Assembly (NCBI GenBank): GCA_947044365.1
Contig: OX345642.1
Span: 3,099,598 to 3,163,597 of the forward strand
Length of the DNA stretch: 64,000 bases
From: Petrosia ficiformis
Lineage: Eukaryota; Porifera; Demospongiae; Haplosclerida; Petrosiidae
Direction of reading: 5' to 3'
Shown: positions 52,101 to 61,200 of the stretch, in pieces
Position numbering within the stretch: the first letter of the stretch is position 1
Layout: every line of letters starts with the position of its first letter
The notes under the pieces: model-generated
Database searches by the model: none
What the model was told of the DNA's origin: nothing
Seen by the model: the letters and a program-made list of their open reading frames with translations, nothing else
Position numbers and translations under genes: made by a program

Positions 52101-53993
52101 CAACAAAAATATTACCATAATGATATTATACGAAACATCAAGTGTTGGGATGTGTATATAATATAGTATATATAGGACACTTACTATGTTACTAATATAT
52201 TACACAGAACCTGACCCTTGTACATTACCAATGGATCAAGGTATATGTCTGGGTAATATTCAAAGATATTTCTATAATACTGTTACTCAACGTTGTGAGA
52301 TATTCTTTTGGGGTGGTTGTCTTGGAAATGATAACAAATTCAACTCTCTTCATGACTGTGAAGAAATGTGCAGTAGTAAGTAACTATGTTATTTAAATTA
52401 TTATATAATGTTATATTTACTTGTACTTGCCTAAAATCTGTTGACATTCACAATGACCTCAAAATTAGGATATGATGACTTTATAATAATTATTGTGTAT
52501 AGGTTAATGTTGTAAGGGTGATACATGATTATACTATAACAACTCAATAATGAAGCAATGGATTGAATCTTGACATGCACAAAATAGAATGGGAGGGATA
52601 ATAATATGAAATAGTGCAGATAAAAAGATTGGTTCTTCAAAGCTAAAGTTTGTTTTGAGGTCACAGTGTATGTGAATGACCTTTATTAAAAGCACATATG
52701 AATGCCTTAATTACTATGTAGTGAATGTTCATTAGGATATCAATTGTAGTTATACAAATCACTCATTTTTGTTAATTTTCATAGCTTGTCCACCGACCTG
52801 TACACCTGGATTTTGTGTTGCAAATAGAAAAGCTATCTGTACCATGTAAGTTTGAACGCATATCACTGTGTATTTCATGAAATGCAAAGCAGAGCTAATA
52901 GTAATTAAGAACCTTCATACAGTATAGTTTAAGAATTTACTCATAACCAATTTTAATACACGTTTATATTCACTATTCAGTCCACAGTCTGTTACTGATA
53001 ATGATTGTCCTGGAGGTTGTGTTATTTCCAATTGTCAAGCCTGTTACTACTCCTATATTCCTCTACCATTCCCTATACTGGATCCATCATGTCCTTCCTT
53101 CTGTATAAATGATGGAAATATTGATAAGGAGTGTTTGAATAGCTGGGGAAGGTGTGTACAAAGAGGATACTCAAGAACATACCCCAGAGTGAGTTTATTT
53201 ATATTTTTGCTAAGAAATAATGCATACCTTGATAAATGCTACATGTATTCCATATTCATTGTAATGCTTATTTAACGTCCTTAAGGTAGACATAGAAATC
53301 TCCAAACTTACTGATTTTTCTTGATAAGTGTGCTAGTCACATCCCAATAGTTGTCAAAGTGTGGCCACATCCCTTCGGAGATATAAGACTGACAGTTTTT
53401 TTGCAAAGCAAAAAAAAGGGATGTGAATGGGGTAGTGGTGGGGTAATGGAACAAACCATCACAGAAGAAAAGAAAAAGATGGTCTCTGAAAAGTTTGGAG
53501 TAACTCCTGATACAGAGGTCAAAGGTCAGCCCTTCTCTATCCAAGGGACAGAAATAGGGTTTCTTAAGCACCCTGCCATTCCAAAAACGTGCAGTATACA
53601 CAGAAATGCATATGTAGTTTTATGGCTTCTATATACATGGTTCTCTTTTGTCTCCAAGTTTTGGTGAGAGTTGTTCAAGGGCTCTGTAGATTTTTTGTTT
53701 GGAAGAAATGATGAAATTGGCCATATTTCATCCACTAGGAGTGACATGGAAGGTTTTGATTGTGAATTTCGTAGTGTAATGAGTGTAATAGATCCCCATT
53801 AAGTGTTAGAAGGCATTTGGAGAAATTTATATGTCTGTCTTAACTGTTTGGGAAAAAATAGCAAAATAGATTTTAGAAAACGTCAAACGATACAGATACT
53901 AATATGTAAACTTTTTTTTCCCCATAGCTACCAAGTAGTGCCAGGATTCCAGAAAATTACAATTGCTGGAGTCATCCATGTTCTCAAGACTGA
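36987..53993 (+). CDS. Gene 3: NIDO-core-coiled coil-Ig-Kunitz/TIL multidomain protein (22 exons, junction problem)
   Basis: Exons: 36987-37050, 37167-37300, 37352-37636, 37716-37953, 42623-44082, 44130-44247, 44302-47883, 47980-48183, 48383-48544, 48654-48830, 48935-49093, 49345-49500, 49626-49811, 49931-50095, 50358-50516, 50808-50938, 51318-51453, 51591-51758, 52208-52375, 52785-52845, 52981-53188, 53928-53993. Every junction keeps frame, but joining 37953 to 42623 makes a TGA codon. An exon (probably CCP or EGF) is therefore missing or unseen in 37954-42622, where transposon relics lie. About 2700 residues: signal peptide, NIDO, EGF plus core, coiled coils with Cys-rich insert, two Ig domains, SEA-like segment, GCC2/GCC3, then TIL, Kunitz and unnamed Cys repeats, and the Cys-rich tail. 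Probably secreted. It could be a working gene with an undetected exon, a separate NIDO gene beside a headless paralogue, or a pseudogene. Confidence 0.7.
37107..37146. repeat. TA dinucleotide microsatellite
   Basis: Long TATATA run in the first intron of gene 3, ending about 20 bp before the acceptor of the NIDO exon. Confidence 0.85.
37167..37953 (+). CDS. Gene 3 NIDO domain (three exons)
   Basis: Exons 37167-37300, 37352-37636 and 37716-37953 (phases 1-0, 0-0, 0-1) encode a NIDO domain. Features are an opening TLPFLDLGS, VSSNGLISFG, the family signature IAPYWDDIDL, and later FRWTDVC, TNSFQVVL, AVFTYQCGSLNW and GASIGYSF. NIDO is the extracellular G1-type module of nidogen, alpha-tectorin and mucin-4. 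The domain appears complete. The last exon ends in phase 1 with a T, which cannot join directly to the core exon (see findings). Confidence 0.92.
38291..40003 (-). mobile_element. Degenerate Gypsy-type LTR element
   Basis: Similar flanking segments of about 145 bp (38291-38438 and 39851-40003) share TGTGTTATCAG, GCTTATATA and AATACAATAGTTTAACAATA and look like decayed LTRs. Between them, on the minus strand, is an integrase fragment (38608-38922, with TTAYHPQCDGMVERFNRTL) near the 3' LTR, and a further coding relic at 39486-39698. Most of pol is lost. Boundaries approximate. Confidence 0.75.
38608..38922 (-). pseudogene. Gypsy integrase fragment
   Basis: A 104-codon frame with the Gypsy integrase signature TAYHPQCDGMVERFNRTL, then a C-terminal GDWVLVRLR motif brought close by a deletion. 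Upstream catalytic Asp residues are absent. Confidence 0.8.
40580..40700 (-). repeat. Dispersed AT-rich repeat copy
   Basis: Contains CTCCTTAATATGTATACAAC and GAACCCGTGGCAAAGCAATC in the same orientation as the 22310-22560 copy. It suggests that the DNA upstream of the gene 3 core derives from the same intron as in the paralogues. Confidence 0.6.
41288..41602. mobile_element. 315-bp near-perfect palindrome (foldback element / MITE)
   Basis: Two arms of about 140 bp are inverted copies around a loop of about 35 bp. The outer ends are ACAAGAATAATAAAAAA and its complement, and the inner arms share CCACTTCCATATAAGCCTA. The left arm carries about ten extra bases (near 41392-41402). No ORF. It would fold into a long hairpin in RNA or single-stranded DNA. 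No clear target duplication was identified. Confidence 0.82.
42623..44082 (+). CDS. Gene 3 EGF plus core domain
   Basis: A 1460-bp exon, phase 1 to 0: EGF ([12 protein letters not shown]), then the core with [37 protein letters not shown] and [11 protein letters not shown]. Close to gene 2 copy B and to gene 4 (61805-63264). Confidence 0.9.
44130..47883 (+). CDS. Gene 3 coiled-coil, double Ig and SEA-like region (two exons)
   Basis: Exon 44130-44247 (phase 0-1) and the very long exon 44302-47883 (1194 codons, 1-1). Order: globular N-part, coiled coil (about 45035-45250), Cys-rich insert (45255-45690), second helical stretch, then a basic segment RRKRFAERKRR near 46189-46215 that looks like a proprotein-convertase site. 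A helical spacer precedes two Ig domains (about 46895-47155 and 47160-47430, with LTCEG...YQWKK...GNYSCE and FTCNA...WIWYF...GLYMCLA). After them comes a segment resembling a SEA fold (VSYEVSFSM ... LNRVSMVLIAAN). Only gene 3 shows this second half in the window. Confidence 0.85.
47980..48183 (+). CDS. Gene 3 GCC2/GCC3 (ephrin-receptor-like) Cys motif exon
   Basis: A 68-codon phase 1-1 exon with CVPCPLNTYQSEIGGPMCTPCPEGHVTLSTGS, split here as CVPCPLNTYQ and CTPCPEGHVT. This is the short Cys repeat found in ephrin receptors, SCUBE and other extracellular proteins. Confidence 0.85.
48383..48544 (+). CDS. Gene 3 unnamed Cys repeat 1
   Basis: A 54-codon phase 1-1 exon. Pattern: CP...VC...PC...ACPAFPNAECMIDDCGVCTARWF....L...QC. 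Three related exons follow (49345, 49931, 50358). I do not recognise the family. The fixed part is P-(N/D)-A-x-C-x-x-D-x-C-G-x-C-x-A. Confidence 0.85.
48654..48830 (+). CDS. Gene 3 TIL domain exon
   Basis: A 59-codon phase 1-1 exon: CPLEGQVYKDCINNCPSTC, then CPNPGCECRDDEV and CIPRKDC, the trypsin-inhibitor-like Cys-rich pattern with ten Cys. Confidence 0.88.
48935..49093 (+). CDS. Gene 3 Kunitz domain, second type
   Basis: A 53-codon phase 1-1 exon with six Cys in Kunitz spacing (GPCEGLFPRWYFD, CEHFAYGGC, NDNRF, DCINTC). The P1-equivalent residue is Glu, which is not compatible with trypsin inhibition. Confidence 0.92.
49345..49500 (+). CDS. Gene 3 unnamed Cys repeat 2
   Basis: A 52-codon phase 1-1 exon: CGPLDSVECISNPC, CPAYPNAVCEVDTCGDCSARYF, VTDMC. 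Same repeat as 48383-48544. Confidence 0.85.
49626..49811 (+). CDS. Gene 3 Kunitz domain, third type
   Basis: A 62-codon phase 1-1 exon with a Kunitz domain (LYGVCQGSASRFFFN, CEPFTYSGCGGNRNNF, DCIEEC). P1-equivalent is Gln. The acceptor is a weak TAAAG, but phase and homology support it. Confidence 0.9.
49931..50095 (+). CDS. Gene 3 unnamed Cys repeat 3
   Basis: A 55-codon phase 1-1 exon: CQPGEELANCLVNPC, CPEYPNANCIPDYCGGCNAIFY, VTEIC. Confidence 0.85.
50358..50516 (+). CDS. Gene 3 unnamed Cys repeat 4
   Basis: A 53-codon phase 1-1 exon: CPEDTPVLGCGLNYC, CPESPDAECIMDVCGQCEARFY, VTDSC. Donor GTAAGT at 50517. Confidence 0.85.
50808..51453 (+). CDS. Gene 3 TIL module on two exons
   Basis: Exons 50808-50938 (phase 1-0) and 51318-51453 (0-1). 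They encode [11 protein letters not shown] ... GCDCPDGL, then [15 protein letters not shown] and a [11 protein letters not shown]...RCGCPQC segment. In gene 2 the first of these exons is fused to the coiled-coil exon. Confidence 0.87.
51591..51758 (+). CDS. Gene 3 second TIL module
   Basis: A 56-codon phase 1-1 exon: [37 protein letters not shown]. Homologous to 34665-34832. Confidence 0.88.
52208..52375 (+). CDS. Gene 3 Kunitz domain, tail type
   Basis: Protein-identical copy of the Kunitz exon at 260-427 as far as I can read; phase 1-1; P1-equivalent Leu. Confidence 0.93.
52785..53993 (+). CDS. Gene 3 Cys-rich C-terminal exons
   Basis: Exons 52785-52845, 52981-53188 and 53928-53993 (TGA 53991-53993). 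Almost identical to gene 1. The intron 53189-53927 lacks the hAT MITE of gene 1 but keeps about 185 bp (53630-53815) that gene 1 has lost. Confidence 0.87.
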
Positions 53994-54914
53994 ATGAATT
54001 AGTATAGCTATTGTGGTACTGTTTTTGGTACTGTTTTTGTAGTTATTATAGTTATTGTACGTAGTTAGTGTACTCAATCAACTATTCTTTTAGTGTTCTG
54101 AGTAGGTAGTGTATGCTAATTAGAAAGAAAGTTTGTTCGATTTTTTTTACTAAATTACAATCCTTTATTTTTGTGTGTATGTATAATGTAGTTGACTTTC
54201 TTTATTGGTTTTCATGAGTACAACGATAATTATATCAACATTTTGTAAATATAGAATGGTAAAGGGAGGGTCAGTGATGCTTGTGATGTTGTTTAAGTAA
54301 TTGCTCAGCATTAATAAGGCTACTAGTGATCATTCATACTCAAGTACCAGTCTAAAACAGGATTTGCTGTGGAGGAATATGGTAACTATGACAACCATAT
54401 TAGAAGAAATCCATAATACATATTTTATATATGCTAATTGGGTATGAACAGTTGATTTTAGGTAGCCATACTATGATTCTGAGCCCTTCAAGAAATTGTG
54501 CAGAATAATGCTTGACATCCATATTTAGAGTTCCAAACCCACTTTCTATTTTGAAGGAGATATTTCTACACAAACATGCATTTAAAGGTGGAGGTAAAAA
54601 CCAATGGTGTTATAGTTTACATGTGCATAATAGCATTATTTTAATTAACATGTTTAGGCCTCAAAAGTAAATTATAATTAGTCTATAGCTGAAATATATC
54701 TTTGGTAATATTTCAAGTATTACATTAGTTATGCAGTGCCTCCATTAATCTCATATAATTAAAGTGTAACTTGCAATAATCAATCTCCAGAGAGAGTTAT
54801 GAATTATTCATATATTCAATAGTTTTATTATATAAATTTATAATTATTATGGTTAATTAATTAGTATTCACTTTCCATTGGTTATAGCTCCTGAATAATT
54901 TCAGGAGAGCAACC
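53994..54914 (+). other. Intergenic region, gene 3 to gene 4
   Basis: Copy of 2203-3120 with scattered indels. It should hold the end of gene 3 and the promoter of gene 4. No coding sequence seen. Confidence 0.6.
54888..54907 (+). promoter_or_regulatory. Perfect hairpin just before gene 4 start codon
   Basis: Same 20-bp inverted repeat as at 3094-3113, again ending 7 bp before the ATG. Confidence 0.45.
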
Positions 54915-55201
54915 ATGAAGGTAATAGACTGTGTAATTCTGATACTTCTGTATCAGTTGCAGTTGAATCTTGCACAAGTGGATCTAGAAAGATTTGGTTA
55001 ATATTAGACTGTCTGGTGTTTAAATGTTATAATAATTTACTATATTGTTCTATTTAGGTTCTTGCATTGAGAATGGACTCACTGAGTGTTGTCTGGACAG
55101 GTGTCAAGGTGGAGTTAGTGGAAATTGTTACTGTGATAAAATGTGTCTTACTACTAATGATTGTTGCAGAGATATTTACCAACTGGATGTCTGTGGAGAC
55201 A
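54915..55201 (+). CDS. Gene 4 signal peptide and somatomedin B exons
   Basis: Exon 54915-54996 encodes [20 protein letters not shown] and QVDLERF; exon 55058-55201 encodes the SMB domain with CYCDKMC and DCCRD. Differs from gene 2 by V4I and one Ser/Asn exchange. Confidence 0.9.
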
Positions 55202-58200
55202 GTGAGTTTATTGATTGAACACTATGAATAATTATGTTTGATGTACACTGCTACATAATACGTACCCTATTCATCACAAGCAACCTAATGTGCCACCATC
55301 CTTGCTTTATAATTTTATAATAATTTAAATTTATTCAGTGTTCTCCATAGTAAATAAAGTAGAGTGGTGCAGTGTCATATAGAGAGAACACAGCTGTATA
55401 TCTGTATGTGCATATTTATATTCAGTAACGCATCATTGATGCAAATTATTTTCCTAGTAGTCACATTAATTTTTGTATCATCACAAGTCATTTCACATCT
55501 ATAATATTATATAGCTGTGGATACTTCAGGTTCCATTAGTAGTTACATAAGATTTTCTATTCATTCGCCATAATACTATAGTTATAGGAACAGAATGTAC
55601 TTCAGGTTCTGTAAGACTTGTTGGAGGATTAAGACCATATGAAGGACTAGTGGAAGTATGTATATTTCAGTCATGGCATCCAGTGTGTAACACCTCATTC
55701 TCATATCCTGAAGCTCTTGTGACTTGTAATCAGCTTGGATATACAGCTACATTAGGTAATAAATATTATATATTTAATTAATTAAGTGATATGTTCATGA
55801 TTTTCATTTCAGATTCTCATATAAACACACCTCAGCTTCTCGATAATACTACTAGTAGTTTAAGTACAACAGCTTATGGATCAATTTGTATTGATAGTGA
55901 ATCTCGCTTGACTGAATGTCTAATTGATTTTATTTATTGTGTACCTGATGGTGAACAAGCAACAGCGAAATGTATTCCTATAGGTAGGTATTGTTGAAAA
56001 TCCTGAATGATTGGGTAGTGTAATAGTCATTGTTCTATGTTTGTTGTAAGTCGGTACATTTTATGATGCAACAATATAAAATTTTTAAAACTACTAATGT
56101 AGTTTAAAATGTACTATTTGGGAACTAACATGGTTACCTGTGCTTGCATATAAAAAATGTAAATTATAAATATTAACTTTTCCTTGTTCACTAAAATAGA
56201 AGTTTGTGATCCACCTTGTGTCAATGGTGTCTGTGAAGAAAACAATCAATGTCATTGCATGCCTGGATGGACTGGAATTATTTGTAATAATGGTATAGTA
56301 CTACTGAATTATATTATTTATATCTATAATAGTCTCTTCATATTTTCAGCCACTTGTATTCCAGATTGTGTCAATGGAGAATGTATTGGACCAAATCTTT
56401 GTGATTGTGATCCTGGATGGACTGGAGACAGATGTAGAGAAGGTTAATAGTTACTATAGTAATTATTGGAATGTTATTAATTAATTAACACAGATATCAA
56501 TGAGTGCTTTGAGAATATAGCAATGTGTAGTATTGGATGTAACAATACACTGGGCTCATTTCATTGCTACTGTGACATTGAAGGTTATATGCTAAATTCA
56601 GATGACAGAACTTGTGTAGGTAAGTATTGTAAGTAACAAAATGATGTTTTTTTAAATCTGTGTTTGTAATTGATAAAACCAGAATGTTACTATTCTTTGT
56701 GGAACTCAATGATAATATTGTATTATCTTTCCCACTGGTAATAACTTTGATAATTTCATAGTATTCTTTTAATAGTTTTTACTAGTGTGGTTTTGTATGA
56801 CAAATTAATATTATCACAACTATGTGTGAAACTGAATACAGAATAGATAGCTAGGTTGCTGTCTCAGTAAATTTCTATTTTCATGGTAGTCTAATTATCT
56901 CTAGAATAAGTAATGTGGAAAGTCACTAAAATTATATATTTTTTGACACAACAGATGTATATTAATTGTTGTGTAATCTGTACTTAATTTATTGTATGCA
57001 CATTGTTGCTTACTCTAACTCTGTAAGTACACTAAACCCACTTGCCGAATACACACTTCAAAGGGTTCATCCACTCTAAATCTAATGATGTTTACTATGA
57101 GGTTAATTAAAGATACCAGTATAGTGACAACAGGTGTAGGACAAAGTTTATGTATAAAATAATGGATGTGAACAGTTTTAAGTCATCTCATTATTTGTAT
57201 TAGCTAAGAAAGGAATTTAATAGCTTCATTAATTCTTTTACAGTACAGTTTTTATGCATATACAATCATGCTGTTTGCACTATTATTAAGGTGGGTTTCT
57301 GAAAGGCTTCTAACCTCTTCATGGGAAAGCATTAGGCTACAAAACTGACAATGAAACTTTCTTGTTACTTCCAGGGAAGGAACTTGCAGCCAATTTTGTC
57401 ATTTCTTCCAAGTGAAAAATATCCACAACATTCAAAACTAAGCCTCCCAAACTTGGAGGGCAAAGGCAACCAAGTAGAGGCCATAAACTACATATGCATT
57501 TCTGCATGAGGCTGGTGGTTTTCAAATCGCAAGGAGTTATAGAAACCTTATGTCTGCCCATTGGATAAAGAAGGACTGACCTTTGAACTGCCAGATACTT
57601 CTCTGCACAAGGGGGCAACTGGAGACGAGACTAGTGTTGTATGCAAGACTCACTGACTCAGTCAATTAATGGGTGTAACAAAATGCATACTTCTCCACAT
57701 TAACATAATTAATAATCAGTGATAAGAAATACTTTAGATATTCTCCATAAAATCTTTTTTGTTAAATAATATACATAGACATCAAGCAATTGTTGAAAGA
57801 TATTTTCATGCAGCACCATTCATATTATTCCCTTTTTCCAGATATCAATGAATGTGACACAGACAATGGAGGATGTTCTCATTTTTGTAACAATACTGAT
57901 GGAAGCTACTTCTGTTCATGTCCAGTGGGTTATGAATTAAATGGAACATTTATATGTCAAGGTATCTTTTAATAACACATTTACTATAGATTTGTAATGG
58001 GGGTAATTGTGGTCACTATAGGCCTTTGTGAATAGTGTACCATCCTGCCAAACCTTTCACAAACCAAATTAGACTAATACTATATAGACCACACCCAAAC
58101 AATAATTCTAGGAATGGTGGGACAAGGATTGGGGGGTTTCATTCCCCCCTTGAAAACGTCTTTCAACCTTCAAGACTAGAGAAATGTTGTATAAAACATA

Positions 58201-61200
58201 CAGATAATGTCACCTGACGTGTATACACATTACATAGAATTTCATTTAAGCTTTTTATTGCATGTATCCTTAAAGTTTTGAAATCATCATGACAACCATT
58301 TTCTGGAGGCTCCAGTGTTGCCAACTGTTCACATAGAAGACTAGTGTAAAGCAGTCAAAATGTCTGGTTTCTTTTTGTAACAAATAGTTGTTTTCTGACT
58401 AGTAATTAAATTAACTCTACTTTCATTTTCAATGCATGCAATGTTCATATGATAAAACTCTGTCCTCCTAACGGGTTTTGGTAAAAGTATACATTATACC
58501 AGCCTATCTGGTGATTTTGACTAACTATTTAAGAGCTTGTAAGTCCAATGATTTCAATTAGCTACAACATTATTGTGTAGTGATTAGTATAAGAAATATG
58601 AAACTTTCTTTTCATTTCATTTTATATTCATCACTTTAGATATTAATGAGTGTAACCGTGCTGTACTTTGTGAACAAGTATGTATCAATACTGACGGGAG
58701 TTATTATTGTGACTGTCTGGAAGGATATAGACTGGGGAATGATAACAACACATGTATAGGTTAGTAATTGCCAAGCACCTAGATATTAATGAGTGTAACC
58801 GTGCTGTACTTTGTGAACAAGTATGTATCAATACTGACGGGAGTTATTATTGTGACTGTCTGGAAGGATATAGACTGGGGAATGATAACAACACATGTAT
58901 AGGTTAGTAATTGCCAAGCACCTTAGTGCAAGACAACTAATCCAGGAATGTAGTGACATCTCAGCCTTAGTTTATATATATATAATATATATGTGGTTTG
59001 ATCATATAGAAATGCAATAATTAAACATATGACCACAGATATGTTCAATCAGTGTGACCATGTTTCTGGTAATATGGAGGATGAGCATCTCAACTATAGA
59101 AGAACCTGTCTGCTCGACTATAAATGAACTTGTTAGCTCGATGATTGAGGAACCTACACAACGTGCTTGACGCCTAGCTAGAAAAATTAAACAAAAAGAG
59201 AAATATGAGCAGTTTGATTTTCTCTTGTTCATCTGAGATAGATATTTTGTACAATGCCATGGATATTGGTATCATCACAAGGATTACATGATTTGTTTGT
59301 TTGGACAGGGCTATATCCCCTCCCTCATTATTATGGACTGAAATGATTGTTATCCTATCCCTACAGAGATAGATGAATGTCTAGAAGGTCTTCATAATTG
59401 TTCTAATGAAACAGAGCTCTGTATTAACACTTTTGGAAGCTTTGTATGTCAATGTATTAGAGGATACATAGAGGAGAATAAGATGTGTAATGGTATGTAC
59501 AAATGAATATTGTAAATTGTTTTAGATAGGGTCTTCCATTAATTTAGATATCAATGAATGTGATGAACTCAATGGAGGTTGTTCTCACTATTGTAATAAT
59601 ACTGATGGAAGTTACTATTGTTCATGTCCAATGGGTTATGAATTAGTTAATGAACTACTCTGTAAAGGTAAATTAAACCTTAGCATGCTAAAGGATTAGT
59701 GAAGTTAGCTTGTAGTATGGTTAGCAAAGACATAGTAATATTAGACATTATGAGATTTTAAACTATAGTGTGACAAGGCATAAAGTGCCAAAATTTGAAT
59801 TTCCCGCCGCTGAAAATCTATACTATCTTTTCCGTATATAAACCTTTGATTTCTTTCTGAAGGGTTTTGTGTATGTTAATAGATATACTTGTGTCCCATG
59901 CAAGATTGGTCAAAAAATTGGTTTGTCGTGTAAAAAATGTGTACTCAAGCTACAGACCATCAAGAAGAAAGCAGTTCTTGGATACTAAACTGTAACTAAT
60001 AGCTGTTGAAATATATATGCACTTTAAAGAAGAGTATAAAAACAAAAATTATATATAATGGTTTAGAAATGAGACGACTTTAGCATCAGCAATAAATACA
60101 AGTCAATCATATGGATATTTCATTATATATTGTGTTCCAATAGAACAGTTGAATACTTATATTTTATCACTTCTCTCAGATATTGATGAGTGCTCTAACA
60201 GCTCCCTAAATGACTGTGGTCATATTTGTATAAACGCTTTTGGAAGTTTCATGTGTCAATGTAGAGAAGGCTATGTACTTACAAATAATACCTGTGTTGG
60301 TGAGTTAGTGAAAGTGCAAAGTATGCACCAAACAAAAACGTCTTGGTACTACTATATTCATTGTAATTATAATAAAATGTATGCCACATATAACTATAAA
60401 CAAACCATGACATGAATAATTCTCTTTAATGTTAGACACTCTAATGAGGGATGTATTTAGCTGCTTTCACAGTGTCATTGTGGGTTCACTCAATTTCGCT
60501 ATGAATATGTTTTAAAGGTTATGACTGAGCAAATCTAACTATGAATACAATTTAAATACCCTGACTCAGCAAAATTATCGATACACCTATTTGTCGGGAT
60601 TCATGCATTCCTTGGGCTTTGCCCTCCGGACTAAATAGCATGAATCCCTCCAAGTAGGTGCATAACCTGTATTTAATAATATATTAACTTTGTAACTATT
60701 CTTTATATATAGCTCAACAGTGTTTTGAAGTACTGACCTATCCATCTAATGGAGTACTAGAGTGCAATTCCAGTGTACAAGTGACACATACAAGATGTAA
60801 TACAAGTTGTGATATTGGATATGAAGTAGTTGGTTCAGCAGTTCGTATATGTCAACCTGATGGGACTTGGTCTGGAGAGAGTGCTTACTGTCAACCATTG
60901 AGATGTCCTACTTTATTCCCTCCTATCAATGGATATGTTCAGCTTCCCTGTACACCATTATATGATTCTGAATGTATTGTGAGGTGTTTTGGTGGGTTTG
61001 AGTTAGTGAATGGTAACAGCTCAGTATATTGTGACCTTAATGAAAATGATGAAGAGATGGTACAATGGACTGAATATGGTGTCTGTAATAGTAAGTGATT
61101 TACATTTAAGATAGCAATATTAATGTGTCCTGCATAGTACTTTCTTCATTTATGTACACTTCTTACAGGGATATTTTCATGGCAGATTTAAGTTTATAGA

